DNA of 33,272 bases from an uncultured Alphaproteobacteria bacterium (GCA_947629595.1 CANREI010000004.1:1-33272), one strand, 5' to 3'; shown: positions 15,846 through 24,637, numbered from the stretch's first letter. Notes: generated by a model not told the origin, from the sequence alone. Numbers and translations are program-made.

Positions 15846-17555
15846 TTATCCTTTCGTTTTTCCCTTAACCGGACGCATATTCTGCGCTTTGCCGATAACC
15901 CGCATCGGCCCTTTTTCACGCACAATTTGAGATATTTCTTCAATCGTATAACCGGCATTCGTTAAATCGCGGACAGTTTCTTCATCATCCGTCGGCTTAA
16001 CGGGTTTCGCCGGTTTTGCGCGCTGCGACGCTGTTTCTTCATAAGCCGACCGCATTTCTTCTTCCCGTTTTTCAAGTTCTGCCTCTCGTTTTAAACGCTC
16101 TTGTTCGGCATAATAGGCATTTTTTGCCATTTCGGCCGTTACTTTGATTTCGGCTTTCTTTTCCTGCGCTTCGGTATGCGACACAATCATTTGCGGAACA
16201 TTTTCCGAAGAACGATTTAAAGAAATAACCTTTGGCTCCGCCGCTGTCGGCATTTGACGAACGGAAACAGGCATTTCTTTTTTATTGAAATCAGCCGAAT
16301 TGTTTTCAAATGCTTGCCGTTCAAAGAAAGAATGCTTTGCGAAATCAAGCGTTTCTTTTTTATTTGAAAGGCTTGTTTCATTTTTCGGCTTTGTTTGAAG
16401 GATCACTTGTTTCGGCGCTTGCTCAACAGATTGATTGCCTGCTTGACTTTCCGCTTGCGCCCTTGATTGCAAAATCGATAAAGGCGCTTTTTTATCTGAT
16501 ATTTGTTCGCCTGTTTGCTTATCCGGCACAGGTTTTTGTTCTTTGGTTTCAAAATTTTCTTTTAAGGCTTGATTTTCGGTTAAAATTTTGGCTTTTGATG
16601 ATGCTTGTTTTTGTTCAGGTTCTTCTTGTAATTTCTTTTGGCGTTCAGCCTCTTTTTGTGCTTGTTCTTTATGAAATTTTTGAAGCCCCCAAGCGCGGTT
16701 TTCTTCCCGTTCGGGCTCTTTTTTCAACGGACGCCGACTGTTTTTTGTTGGCGCGCCCTTTTTCTTTTTGTTTTTAACTTGTTCCTGTCGATATTTTTCA
16801 AGGGCTTCTTCCCGATCCAGCATGATTTTACGACACAATCTTTCGCGTGTTTTTTCTTTTGTTTTTCTCACATCCAAACAATAACTGTTCCAACCGCTTA
16901 AACTCATCAGCTGCTTCGGATCAATATAGGTGCCGCATAAATTGATACCGTCCAACGCAAAAACGGATAAATCAATATCGGTTAAGTCTACTTTGGAAAA
17001 ATCCAACCGCCGCACATCCAAACAAATCAAATCTTCTTTCGAAAGCGTGCGAATATCAAGCTCTCCGCTTTCAATCAGACGAATGATTTTTTCAAGCTCC
17101 GTTAAATATTTTTCGGCTTCTTCATCAAAAAAGGCTTTTTCCGTTTTGTTATGCTTAAAAAACGTTCGTTTAAAAGTAGCGCCCGAAAAATCACAGCCGC
17201 TCAAATCAGAATCTTCAAAATAAGCCTCATCGAAGCAACAGTTTGAAAAATCGGCATTTTGTGCTTTTGTTTTATAAAAAACGGCGCCTTTAAAGTTACA
17301 CCCGTCAAACAAACCGCCCGATAAATCGGCACCTTTGAGATTCAGCCCCGAAAAATCACATCCCGATAAGGTTTTACCGCTGCGCACCGCTTCAATCAAC
17401 CGAACGGATCGTTCATCGGAACGATAATCCTTGCGCTCGGAGGGCAGAACAAACGCAGATCCCTCTTTTTGCCCTAAGGAAAAATAAATCATATCGGCAT
17501 CGGTTACTTTCACGTCTGCCGTTTTTCTTTCCGGTCGTTTTAATTCTTGTTCCAT
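15846..17555 (-). CDS. Pentapeptide-repeat protein with long disordered region, paired with VirD4
   Basis: The 569-aa protein has pentapeptide repeats at about residues 45–135 (LSGCDFSGLNLKGADLSGG, NADFSNCCFDEAYFEDSDLS), and a second short run near LDFSKVDLTDIDLSVFALDG. A highly charged Gln/Glu/Lys-rich, probably disordered or coiled-coil region fills about 225–500. The C-terminal helical patch (TVRDLTNAGYTIEEISQIVREKG) looks like a small UBA-like or binding module. No signal peptide or membrane segment is seen. I chose ATG 17555; two ATGs 18 and 51 bp upstream are in frame and cannot be excluded. Two bases separate it from virD4, so a role as adaptor, substrate or partner is plausible but inferred. 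Function unknown. Confidence 0.65.
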   Translation of the reverse strand: MEQELKRPERKTADVKVTDADMIYFSLGQKEGSAFVLPSERKDYRSDERSVRLIEAVRSGKTLSGCDFSGLNLKGADLSGGLFDGCNFKGAVFYKTKAQNADFSNCCFDEAYFEDSDLSGCDFSGATFKRTFFKHNKTEKAFFDEEAEKYLTELEKIIRLIESGELDIRTLSKEDLICLDVRRLDFSKVDLTDIDLSVFALDGINLCGTYIDPKQLMSLSGWNSYCLDVRKTKEKTRERLCRKIMLDREEALEKYRQEQVKNKKKKGAPTKNSRRPLKKEPEREENRAWGLQKFHKEQAQKEAERQKKLQEEPEQKQASSKAKILTENQALKENFETKEQKPVPDKQTGEQISDKKAPLSILQSRAQAESQAGNQSVEQAPKQVILQTKPKNETSLSNKKETLDFAKHSFFERQAFENNSADFNKKEMPVSVRQMPTAAEPKVISLNRSSENVPQMIVSHTEAQEKKAEIKVTAEMAKNAYYAEQERLKREAELEKREEEMRSAYEETASQRAKPAKPVKPTDDEETVRDLTNAGYTIEEISQIVREKGPMRVIGKAQNMRPVKGKTKG

Positions 17556-17599
17556 GGCTTCATTATAACACATAATCTTAAAAAAGAAACAAAAAAAAG

Positions 17600-17628
17600 A
17601 TGACAACTTAAAATTCTTGTGATATGAT
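17600..17628 (+). promoter_or_regulatory. Promoter of lspA operon
   Basis: ATGACA (17600–17605), 17-bp spacer, TATGAT (17623–17628) with extended -10 TGA at 17620–17622. The start of lspA lies 20 bp downstream behind GAAAGGAA. Confidence 0.65.
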
Positions 17629-17648
17629 GAGCCGTTGAAAGGAAAAAG

Positions 17649-18104
17649 ATGATTTATCTGATTGGCTCACTGGCCGTTATACTGGATCAATTAACGAAAT
17701 ATTTGGCCGTTTCGTATCTGCCGGAACATCAATTTGTTCCCGTTTGTCCTTTTTTCAATTTCTTTTTAACTTATAATAAAGGCGTGAGCTTTTCGTTTTT
17801 ATGGTCGGATACGGCTTACGGACCTTATGTGTTAAGCCTGCTTTCACTCATTATTTGTCTCGGTCTTGTTTACTGGATAACCCGCGAATCCGATCAATTT
17901 ATGAAAGCTTGTTTGGCATTGGTGTTGGGCGGTGCGCTCGGCAACGTTATTGATCGCGTGCGAATCGGCAGCGTTATTGATTTTCTTGATTTTTATTATC
18001 ATTCTTATCATTGGCCCGCCTTTAACATAGCCGATACGGCTATTTGTTGCGGGGCGGGTCTTTTATTTTTTAAACTGTTTTTACAAAAGAAGGAAAAAAA
18101 ATGA
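17649..18104 (+). CDS. lspA: Lipoprotein signal peptidase (signal peptidase II)
   Basis: LspA cleaves the signal peptide of prolipoproteins after the conserved cysteine is lipidated, in the inner membrane. The 151-aa protein has four hydrophobic segments and both catalytic aspartates in their expected motifs: GNVIDRVRIGSVIDFLDF and FNIADTAICCG. LDQLTKYLAV near the N-terminus and FLTYNKGVSFSFL are also family motifs. The stop overlaps the next gene, a predicted lipoprotein and so a likely client, by 4 bp (ATGA). In other alphaproteobacteria lspA often precedes a lipoprotein gene of the DUF3035/BamF type, which fits. Confidence 0.97.
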   Translation: MIYLIGSLAVILDQLTKYLAVSYLPEHQFVPVCPFFNFFLTYNKGVSFSFLWSDTAYGPYVLSLLSLIICLGLVYWITRESDQFMKACLALVLGGALGNVIDRVRIGSVIDFLDFYYHSYHWPAFNIADTAICCGAGLLFFKLFLQKKEKK

Positions 18105-18310
18105 AAAAAATACTCTTTATTGTTCCGTTACTTGTTATTCTCAGCGCATGCAGTGAATCAAAGCCGCCGTTGGAAAGCACACAAATTGTTGACGGCAAAT
18201 CCATTGTTATGCCGCCCGAGTTTTATGTTTTACCCAAAGCATCAGCCCCCGCAAGCACCTCCGAAAATGCGACCGCATCCGATAACAATCAATCAAAAAT
18301 AAAAGGATAG
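18101..18310 (+). CDS. Small lipoprotein, possibly a short BamF/DUF3035 relative
   Basis: The 69-aa protein has a lipoprotein signal (MKKILFIVPLLVILSAC, lipobox LSAC, Cys17 as lipidation site) and a short Pro/Ser/Ala-rich mature part with VDGKSIVMPPEFYVLPKA. The phrase resembles the VVPPDYNLRPP stretch of DUF3035 lipoproteins, which occupy this position after lspA in many alphaproteobacteria. The mature part here, about 50 residues, is much shorter, so homology is a suggestion only. It overlaps lspA by 4 bp and is followed by pgi 4 bp later. Confidence 0.6.
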   Translation: MKKILFIVPLLVILSACSESKPPLESTQIVDGKSIVMPPEFYVLPKASAPASTSENATASDNNQSKIKG

Positions 18311-18314
18311 AATC

Positions 18315-19928
18315 ATGATTCATACGACCTTGTCGGAACACGCCGAAACCGTTCGCAAAATGAACTTACGCCAAGCTTTTCGGGAAGATGAAAATCGCTT
18401 TCAAAAGTTTTCCGCTTCATTTGAAAACCAAATTTTATTGGATTATTCCAAAAATCTCATTACCGATGAAACCATGGCACTTTTGCTTCAATGGGCAAAA
18501 GAAGCGCATTTAAAAGAAAAAATCAATGCCATGATGCAAGGCGAAAAAATTAACACAACGGAAAATCGGGCGGTGTTACATATCGCCTTACGCAATCGGG
18601 ATAATCACCCGATTGAGGTTGACGGTAAAGACGTTATGCCCGAAATTAACCGCGTGTTGGAGCAAATGCACCGTTTTTCCGATCAAGTGCGCAACGGTTC
18701 GTGGAAAGGCGCGACGGGAAAAGCCGTAACGGATGTTGTAAATATCGGCATCGGCGGTTCCGATTTGGGGCCGGCCATGGCTCACGATGCTTTGGCCTTT
18801 TATCGCATTGATTCCCTTCGCTTTCACTTCGTTTCCAACGTTGACGGAACGGATATTGCCGAAACATTGAAAAAATGCAATCCCGAAACAACGCTTTTTA
18901 TTATTTCTTCCAAAACGTTCACCACGCAAGAAACGCTGACAAATGCGCAAACGGCGCGCAAGTGGCTGGTGCAAAAATTGGGCGAAAATGCCATTGAAAA
19001 GCATTTTGTTGCCGTTTCCACCAACAAAGAAGGCGTTGAAGCCTTCGGAATCAATCCGGAAAATATGTTTGTTTTTTGGGATTTTGTCGGCGGTCGCTAT
19101 TCGCTTTGGTCTGCCATCGGTTTATCGCTGATGATCGGAATCGGTTATACGCATTTTACGGAAATGCTCGCCGGCGCACACGCCATGGATAAACATTTTC
19201 AAGAAACACCGTTCGAAAAAAATCTGCCGGTTATTTTGGGCGTTATCGGTGCCTGGTATGCCTCTTATTTGGGTGCCGAATCTTATGCCGTTTTGCCTTA
19301 CGATCAATATTTGCATCGTCTGCCGGCTTATTTGCAGCAATTGGATATGGAAAGCAACGGCAAGAGCGTTCAAAAAACGGGCGATGCCGTTACCCTTTCA
19401 ACCGGGCCCGTTCTGTTCGGTGCGGCAGGCACAAACGGCCAACATTCGTTTTATCAGCTCATTCATCAGGGCACGCATCTCATTCCGACCGATTTTATCG
19501 CGCCCGTGTTTTCGCTGAACGAATCGGTGGGACAGCATAATATTTTACTTGCCAATTTTATTGCCCAACCCGAAGCTTTGATGACGGGCAAAACGGCCGA
19601 AGAGTTGCGTGCGCAAGGCGTTGATGAAAAGCTCATTCCGTTTCGCACTTTTTCCGGCAATCGACCGAGCAACACTCTTTTAATTGAAAAAATCACGCCT
19701 TACACTTTCGGAGCCTTAATTGCTTTATATGAACATAAAGTGTTTACCCAAGGCGTTTTATGGAACGTGAACAGCTTTGATCAATTCGGCGTTGAGCTCG
19801 GAAAACAGCTGGCGAAAAACGTTTTAACGGAGCTTGTCGATTCCACTCAACCGCTTCATCACGATTCCTCCACCAATGCGCTCATTCAAACCGTTCGGCA
19901 AAAAAGAAAAGGGTTAAAGAATACATAA
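18315..19928 (+). CDS. pgi: Glucose-6-phosphate isomerase
   Basis: Pgi interconverts glucose-6-phosphate and fructose-6-phosphate in glycolysis and gluconeogenesis. At 537 aa it is a full-length member of the large bacterial family. Signature stretches are intact: VVNIGIGGSDLGPAMAHDAL, SKTFTTQETLTNA, FWDFVGGRYSLWSAIGLS, QLDMESNGKSV, GTNGQHSFYQLIHQG and EHKVFTQGVLWNVNSFDQFGVELGK. The ATG is 4 bp after the lipoprotein gene behind AAAGGA, and mutL follows 15 bp later. It therefore seems to lie within the lspA–lipoprotein–pgi–mutL unit. Confidence 0.98.
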   Translation: MIHTTLSEHAETVRKMNLRQAFREDENRFQKFSASFENQILLDYSKNLITDETMALLLQWAKEAHLKEKINAMMQGEKINTTENRAVLHIALRNRDNHPIEVDGKDVMPEINRVLEQMHRFSDQVRNGSWKGATGKAVTDVVNIGIGGSDLGPAMAHDALAFYRIDSLRFHFVSNVDGTDIAETLKKCNPETTLFIISSKTFTTQETLTNAQTARKWLVQKLGENAIEKHFVAVSTNKEGVEAFGINPENMFVFWDFVGGRYSLWSAIGLSLMIGIGYTHFTEMLAGAHAMDKHFQETPFEKNLPVILGVIGAWYASYLGAESYAVLPYDQYLHRLPAYLQQLDMESNGKSVQKTGDAVTLSTGPVLFGAAGTNGQHSFYQLIHQGTHLIPTDFIAPVFSLNESVGQHNILLANFIAQPEALMTGKTAEELRAQGVDEKLIPFRTFSGNRPSNTLLIEKITPYTFGALIALYEHKVFTQGVLWNVNSFDQFGVELGKQLAKNVLTELVDSTQPLHHDSSTNALIQTVRQKRKGLKNT

Positions 19929-19943
19929 AGGAATGAAAAGCTG

Positions 19944-21821
19944 ATGTCCATTCGATTATTACCGCAAAATCTGATCAATCAAATCGCTGCCGGCGAAGTG
20001 GTGGAGCGCCCTTCCTCCGCCTTAAAAGAATTGATTGAAAATGCCGTTGATGCCGGCGCCACAAGAATTGACATTAAAATTCAAAACGGCGGTAAAACCT
20101 TTTTTTCCGTAACGGATAACGGCAAAGGTATGACGAAAGAGGAATTAACGTTGGCCGTTGAACGGCATGCCACCAGCAAATTACCGCATGACGACTTGTT
20201 TGAAATCAATTTTTTGGGGTTCCGCGGTGAAGCCCTGCCCTCCATCGGTTCGGTTGCCAAATTAAGTATTTCGTCACGCACGCCCGATTCGGCGGAAGCA
20301 TGGAATATTAAAGTTGAAGGCGGCCATAAGTTTCCGCCCGTGCCGACAGCGCATCCGATCGGCACAACGGTTGAAGTGAAAGAGTTATTTTTTGCCACGC
20401 CTGCCCGTTTAAAATTTTTAAAATCGGATCAAAGCGAATATTTAAGCGTGAAAGAAATCGTTAATCGCATTGCCATGGCTTATCCGCATATTCAATTTAT
20501 TTTATCCGATGAAAAACGGCAGATTTTAAATTATCCGATTGTGCCGGAACTGTTTGATCGCGTTGCGCAAGTTATCGGTAAATCGTTTCATGAAAATGCC
20601 GTCCCGATTGATGAAGTTTATGATGATATGACTTTAAAAGGCTTTGTCAGTCTGCCCACTTATACGCGTTCAACTGGTGCCGAGCAATATTTATTCGTGA
20701 ACGGTCGTTTTATTCGGGATAAACTTGTAACCGGCGCCGTTCGGGGGGCCTATCAAGGATTGATCGGGCATGATGCCTATCCCGTTCTGGCCTTGTTTTT
20801 AAAGCTTTCCAATGAAAATGTCGATGTCAATGTTCATCCGGCCAAAATTGAAGTTCGTTTTAAAGAAAGTGCCAAAATTCGCGGATTTTTAGTGGCGGCC
20901 ATTCGTAACGCATTGGCGCAAAACGGGTTTAAAACCGCTACCACCATCGGTATCGGCGCTTTGGAAAAAAGTCAGCCGCAATCTTTTCCCGCAAGAAAAC
21001 ATATCTCTGTTTTTGAAAATAATCGGCAAATGCAAATGATGTCCGATGTTGTTTCCGACAAACCGTCAACAAACTGGGCACCCGATTACACATTGCCGCA
21101 TATCGGATACAGCGTTAAAAAAGATTTGCCCGATGAAAAGCCTGAAACGCCCGCATTTTCCGAACCGTACCAAAATGCCGAACCGAATATCGCGCCGAAT
21201 GTTACAAATTTGTCGGAAAACAAGCCGCAAAGCGAAACTTTTCCGCCGCTCGGATATGCCAAAGCACAGCTTTATAAAACATATATTATTTCGCAAACGG
21301 CAGACAGCATTATCATTATTGATCAACATGCGGCGCATGAGCGTTTAACTTATGAAAAGCTGGCGCAAAATATGGCCGATCATGCGCAAACACAGCTGCT
21401 GCTCATACCGGAAGTCATTGAATTATCGCCTGATGAAACAATGATATTAAGCACGCGCGCCAATGAATTAAAAGATATGGGTTTTGTCATTGATGCTTTC
21501 GGGCGAGATTGTGTTGCCGTGCGGGAAATTCCGGCGTTGTTGTCTCAAAGCGACATTCAAAAACTTGTGCAAGATTTAGCCGATACGATTTTGGAATATG
21601 ACGACACCGTTTTATTAAAAGACAAAATGAAAGATATTTGTGCACGCATTGCCTGTCACGGTTCCGTTCGTGCCGGACGGGTTTTAACAATCGATGAAAT
21701 GAACGCACTGCTCCGTCAAATGGAAGAATGCGCAACGGCCGGGCAATGCATTCACGGGCGACCGACATATATTGAATTAAAACTCAACGATATCGAGCGG
21801 TTATTCGGACGCAAAAAATAG
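19944..21821 (+). CDS. mutL: DNA mismatch repair protein MutL (endonuclease type)
   Basis: MutL links mismatch recognition by MutS to strand removal. The N-terminal GHKL ATPase is complete: LINQIAAGEVVERPSSALKELIENAVDAG, DNGKGM, HATSKL, GFRGEALPSI. A variable linker covers about 330–430. The C-terminal domain has the metal-binding motif DQHAAHERLTYE at 460–471, plus ACHGSVRAGR and QCIHGRPT, so it should be a nicking endonuclease, as in bacteria without MutH. The length of 625 aa is normal. The start has a weak ribosome-binding site (GAATGAAAAG). Its stop codon abuts the stop of the convergent gene with no base between. Confidence 0.97.
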   Translation: MSIRLLPQNLINQIAAGEVVERPSSALKELIENAVDAGATRIDIKIQNGGKTFFSVTDNGKGMTKEELTLAVERHATSKLPHDDLFEINFLGFRGEALPSIGSVAKLSISSRTPDSAEAWNIKVEGGHKFPPVPTAHPIGTTVEVKELFFATPARLKFLKSDQSEYLSVKEIVNRIAMAYPHIQFILSDEKRQILNYPIVPELFDRVAQVIGKSFHENAVPIDEVYDDMTLKGFVSLPTYTRSTGAEQYLFVNGRFIRDKLVTGAVRGAYQGLIGHDAYPVLALFLKLSNENVDVNVHPAKIEVRFKESAKIRGFLVAAIRNALAQNGFKTATTIGIGALEKSQPQSFPARKHISVFENNRQMQMMSDVVSDKPSTNWAPDYTLPHIGYSVKKDLPDEKPETPAFSEPYQNAEPNIAPNVTNLSENKPQSETFPPLGYAKAQLYKTYIISQTADSIIIIDQHAAHERLTYEKLAQNMADHAQTQLLLIPEVIELSPDETMILSTRANELKDMGFVIDAFGRDCVAVREIPALLSQSDIQKLVQDLADTILEYDDTVLLKDKMKDICARIACHGSVRAGRVLTIDEMNALLRQMEECATAGQCIHGRPTYIELKLNDIERLFGRKK

Positions 21822-22676
21822 CTATTTCCAATAATCTTTAATCCAAGTTGCCGGTTTTAAATGCTTATACAGTTTTTTAATGCCGCGGGGATATTTTCTG
21901 TCCGTGGGATCGGAACACCAAATGCCTTTTGAAGCGTCTTCCAAATCGGGCAATCCGTGAAAAGCAATCATTTTCAAGCCTTTTATGTCGGGAATTTTCG
22001 GCGACACAAACGACCGCAAATACCACTTGGGCAAGCAATGAAAACGAAAGCTTTTAAACCAATTATCCGGCCAAAAATTTAATTTTCCCCATTTTTCAAT
22101 TACTTTACCGGATAAATATTCCTGCGATGCCGTGTAAAATTTTTCAACCACTTCTTTGGGATGTTCTTCAAAATAACGTTTAATAAATCCCAACGTGCCC
22201 ACAACAAACGAATAACAGCTTGCCTGCCCGACTTTATCCCCTTTGGAATGCCAATCGTTAATAATGTAAAATTGAGTGCCTTTCGGATATTCAAAAAACT
22301 CATCTAAATTGCCCACAATCAGCGAATCCAAATCAAAGAAAAACACTCTTTGGCCGTCCAATCCGCCCAAATGATCATCACACAAAGCAGCTTCTTTGCG
22401 ATATGAATATTTTTGCGCCCATTCTTTTTCGGCGGGATTCACGTTTGTAAATTCGGGCAACGGATGCACGATAATATCGGGATTTAACCCCTCGGGATAT
22501 TCGGTAAAGCAATGAAAATCAATTTTATATTTTGTATTTCTTTTAATCATGGAACACAGTTTATTCACATCATCGGGTCCGTAATAAGTCGGCCCCCATT
22601 TAATGCAAATCACGTTATATTTTTTTGCCGATGAAGTCATTTTTTGATTTTTATTTTCCGATGTTTTTGTTTTCAT
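21822..22676 (-). CDS. Putative glycosyltransferase-like protein (GT-A type, DxD motif)
   Basis: The 284-aa protein is cytoplasmic, with no signal peptide or membrane helix. After a short polar N-terminus it reads VICIKWGPTYYGPDDVNKL, then IDFHCFTEYPEGLNPDI, and FFFDLDSLIVGNLDEFFEYP, which fits the DxD metal/nucleotide-sugar motif of GT8-like enzymes. Aromatic-rich segments (FWPDNWFKSFRFHCLPKWYL) and an AFHGLPD near the end follow. Donor and acceptor cannot be told. I chose ATG 22676 for its GGAGG; an in-frame ATG 51 bp upstream lies within the promoter. It is a single-gene unit with a promoter inside an inverted repeat. Confidence 0.6.
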   Translation of the reverse strand: MKTKTSENKNQKMTSSAKKYNVICIKWGPTYYGPDDVNKLCSMIKRNTKYKIDFHCFTEYPEGLNPDIIVHPLPEFTNVNPAEKEWAQKYSYRKEAALCDDHLGGLDGQRVFFFDLDSLIVGNLDEFFEYPKGTQFYIINDWHSKGDKVGQASCYSFVVGTLGFIKRYFEEHPKEVVEKFYTASQEYLSGKVIEKWGKLNFWPDNWFKSFRFHCLPKWYLRSFVSPKIPDIKGLKMIAFHGLPDLEDASKGIWCSDPTDRKYPRGIKKLYKHLKPATWIKDYWK

Positions 22677-22686
22677 TGAACCTCCG

Positions 22687-22737
22687 TTGACATATCTGTG
22701 ATTTTTATAGTGTATCGACATCAACAAAATATGTCAA
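22687..22737 (-). promoter_or_regulatory. Promoter of the glycosyltransferase-like gene, flanked by an inverted repeat
   Basis: On the minus strand: TTGACA (22732–22737), 17-bp spacer, TACACT (22709–22714). Bases 22730–22737 (TATGTCAA on +) and 22687–22694 (TTGACATA on +) are a perfect 8-bp inverted repeat, 43 bp centre to centre. One arm overlaps the -35 and the other lies just before the ribosome-binding site. Confidence 0.55.
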
Positions 22738-22764
22738 GCTAAAATTATTTACATAAAAATCAGC

Positions 22765-22830
22765 CGTCGGATTGTTTTTCAAAAGAAAAGCGCCGACGAC
22801 ACCGTTAAAAAATCCCCCGAAAAAGGGGGA
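22765..22830 (-). terminator. Tandem hairpins, probable terminator of the left prepilin-like gene
   Basis: TCCCCC (22813–22818) and GGGGGA (22825–22830) form a stem with a 6-nt loop, followed on the minus strand by a T-run (22807–22812). A second stem, CGTCGG (22765–22770) with CCGACG (22793–22798), follows. The first is a good intrinsic terminator for transcription coming leftward from 23060, leaving a ~230-nt structured 3' region. Confidence 0.65.
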
Positions 22831-22871
22831 AGCGGCAGAATAAACTAGGCTTTTTTAATGTTTGCACCGAT

Positions 22872-22943
22872 ATTTTCCCTCTATCGGCGGGTGGGACAGA
22901 CGGCTTTATGTCGTCTGTCGCTATGGGCCGATAGGGGGAAAAT
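22872..22943 (-). repeat. Structured palindrome, copy A (reverse orientation)
   Basis: Outer stem ATTTTCCC-T-CTATCGGC (22872–22888) pairs with GCCGATAG-G-GGGAAAAT (22927–22943) with one G·T wobble. Inner stem GACAGACG (22895–22902) pairs with CGTCTGTC (22912–22919) around a 9-nt loop. Read on the minus strand it nearly matches copy D at 25418–25490, including the inner stem and loop ACATAAAGC. It lies in the 383-bp gap between the two minus-strand genes, downstream of the prepilin-like gene. Confidence 0.85.
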
Positions 22944-22986
22944 GAGTACGGCATTGCACATTTTCTACCCGAAAAGAGAGGAGAGG

Positions 22987-23044
22987 TGCCCCGCTGAATG
23001 GAAGCCTTAAAGGCGGGGCATCGGGAGGGACGATGGCTTCGTCC
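22987..23044 (-). other. Two further hairpins just after the left prepilin-like gene
   Basis: TGCCCCGC (22987–22994) pairs with GCGGGGCA (23013–23020) around an 18-nt loop. GGACGA (23028–23033) pairs with TCGTCC (23039–23044). Neither has a T-run, so they look more like 3'-end-protecting structures or repeat remnants than terminators. Together with copy A, most of 22870–23045 is self-complementary. Confidence 0.5.
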
Positions 23045-23059
23045 TCTCAAAAGCTGGCC

Positions 23060-24637
23060 TCACTCACATAAGGCATAGTCGAAGCTGCCGTTGCCGCGAC
23101 TGATGTAGTCGAGGTAACCGTTATAGAGGTAGACGCGGTACGCGAAGCAGGAAGAATCATTACTTCCATATGGATCGCTCAACCATAAATACTGGCTCGG
23201 ACGACTGTCTTCCTTCCCGTTATACGCCTTGCTTAATTCCTTCACTCCACTACTTACATCATCACTCGTGCTAGACTTATTACACGCCATCTCTGACCCC
23301 TCTGCATGGCAATATCCATATATACACTCTCCTCCGCTATATTGAATTTTATGCCTACATTGTAATTCAGAAATTGTCACCATGTGTTTATTACCCGGCA
23401 ACGCCTCGCAGAACCGCTTCGCACTCCACCAGGTCATAACCTTTGTTGATATAATGTATTTACTGCTTATATCTCCTGATTTGTTAATATCACTTTCTGC
23501 CTTCCTGCACTCACTCTTATAAGTGTCACTCCCCTCACCAAAGCCTTTGCTCTTATCAAATTCACTTGTGCAACTATATCCCCGATACAAATAGCAATAC
23601 TCTCCCTCTTTGCAATCAGCATTACTCTCGCATTCGCCGATTTTGCAGCGTTGTTTTTCTTCATCCCAATCGGCACATTGGTTGCATGTACCATAATTAG
23701 CGTAATAACCTGTATCGCACCAATAATGCTTCCCGTCTCCTTTTTTATCACAATCACTGTTCGTTCTGCATTCAACACATTGATTACTATACAAAACCGG
23801 CTTATCTTCCGGACATGTGGCAACACATTCACTGCCGTTCCAGTTTGGTGTATCCGGATAAACATTTTTGCAAGTATCACACTTACCCTCGGCGTTACAA
23901 ATCGGATAACTTGAACTGGTGCAATGGCTGTTATCACCGCATGCCGCACACTCTTCTATTTCTTTATTCCAATGCTGACTTGATGAGCATTTGCATTGCC
24001 TTGTCGCTTCATCCCACGGCGCGTCTTCCGGGCAGTTTTTACACGCACCGTCTGCGCTGCAATACCCTTCACACGTTGCCTCATCGCATTCTTTTCCGCC
24101 GCCCGAAACGCCCAAATCTTTGGTCGAAAAGGCTACCATTACTTCATTTTCTTCATTGTCACAAGGGATTTCCGCCGTCTCATAATCTTTACCGTTAATT
24201 TCTAATACGGCCGTATCATCCATGCCGTCTAATAAGGTTGCCAAAGGTTTACACACCCCGGCCGGTATGCCTGATAATGCAAATGAATAGCCCGTTTCTG
24301 TTTCGCCCGGCGTTTCTGTTTCTATATCTTCAAATTCAACCGCAACGCCATAATTTGCATTAAATTTTAAGTGTTTTTCATCATCGTACGGCGAGCCGAG
24401 CAATAATTCTTCCGCCCCTTGCGCAACTTTTATTTTTGCATCGGTGCGCATGAGGTTAATTTCATTCGCGATTTGATTCGCCTGATACCGATTCATGGCC
24501 ATTCTATATCCTGAAATGCCGCCGATTGAAATAACGCCGATAACGGCCAGAACGCCCAGCATTTCAACCATACTACGGCCTTGTTGCGCTTGATTTTCAA
24601 TTTGTTTTAATTGTTTTTTCCTTGTTTTATTGCTCAT
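23060..24637 (-). CDS. Prepilin-like, cysteine-rich protein with C-type-lectin-like C-terminus (left copy)
   Basis: The 525-aa protein begins with a basic leader and a type IV prepilin-like segment: G20, then RSMVE (Glu at +5), then hydrophobic LGVLAVIGVISIGGISGY. Residue +1 is Arg, not the usual Phe or Met. A pilin-like helix (ANQIANEINLMRTDAKIKVAQG) follows. Residues ~180–350 are Cys-rich modules (CPEDAPWDEATRQC, CPEDKPVLYSNQC). The tail has C-type-lectin-like landmarks: MTWWSAKRFCEALPG at 401–415, HMVTISELQC, QYLWLSD, CFAYRVY and final ALCE. Expected role: surface-exposed minor pilin or adhesin, inferred. It pairs with a divergent paralogue at 26091–27611 and shares its upstream region. 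No other pilus gene is in view. Confidence 0.75.
   Translation of the reverse strand: MSNKTRKKQLKQIENQAQQGRSMVEMLGVLAVIGVISIGGISGYRMAMNRYQANQIANEINLMRTDAKIKVAQGAEELLLGSPYDDEKHLKFNANYGVAVEFEDIETETPGETETGYSFALSGIPAGVCKPLATLLDGMDDTAVLEINGKDYETAEIPCDNEENEVMVAFSTKDLGVSGGGKECDEATCEGYCSADGACKNCPEDAPWDEATRQCKCSSSQHWNKEIEECAACGDNSHCTSSSYPICNAEGKCDTCKNVYPDTPNWNGSECVATCPEDKPVLYSNQCVECRTNSDCDKKGDGKHYWCDTGYYANYGTCNQCADWDEEKQRCKIGECESNADCKEGEYCYLYRGYSCTSEFDKSKGFGEGSDTYKSECRKAESDINKSGDISSKYIISTKVMTWWSAKRFCEALPGNKHMVTISELQCRHKIQYSGGECIYGYCHAEGSEMACNKSSTSDDVSSGVKELSKAYNGKEDSRPSQYLWLSDPYGSNDSSCFAYRVYLYNGYLDYISRGNGSFDYALCE

Noticed and set aside
22805..23050. 81-codon minus-strand frame downstream of the left prepilin-like gene.
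   Set aside because: It consists almost entirely of hairpin sequence (copy A and neighbouring stems); no ribosome-binding site or family resemblance.
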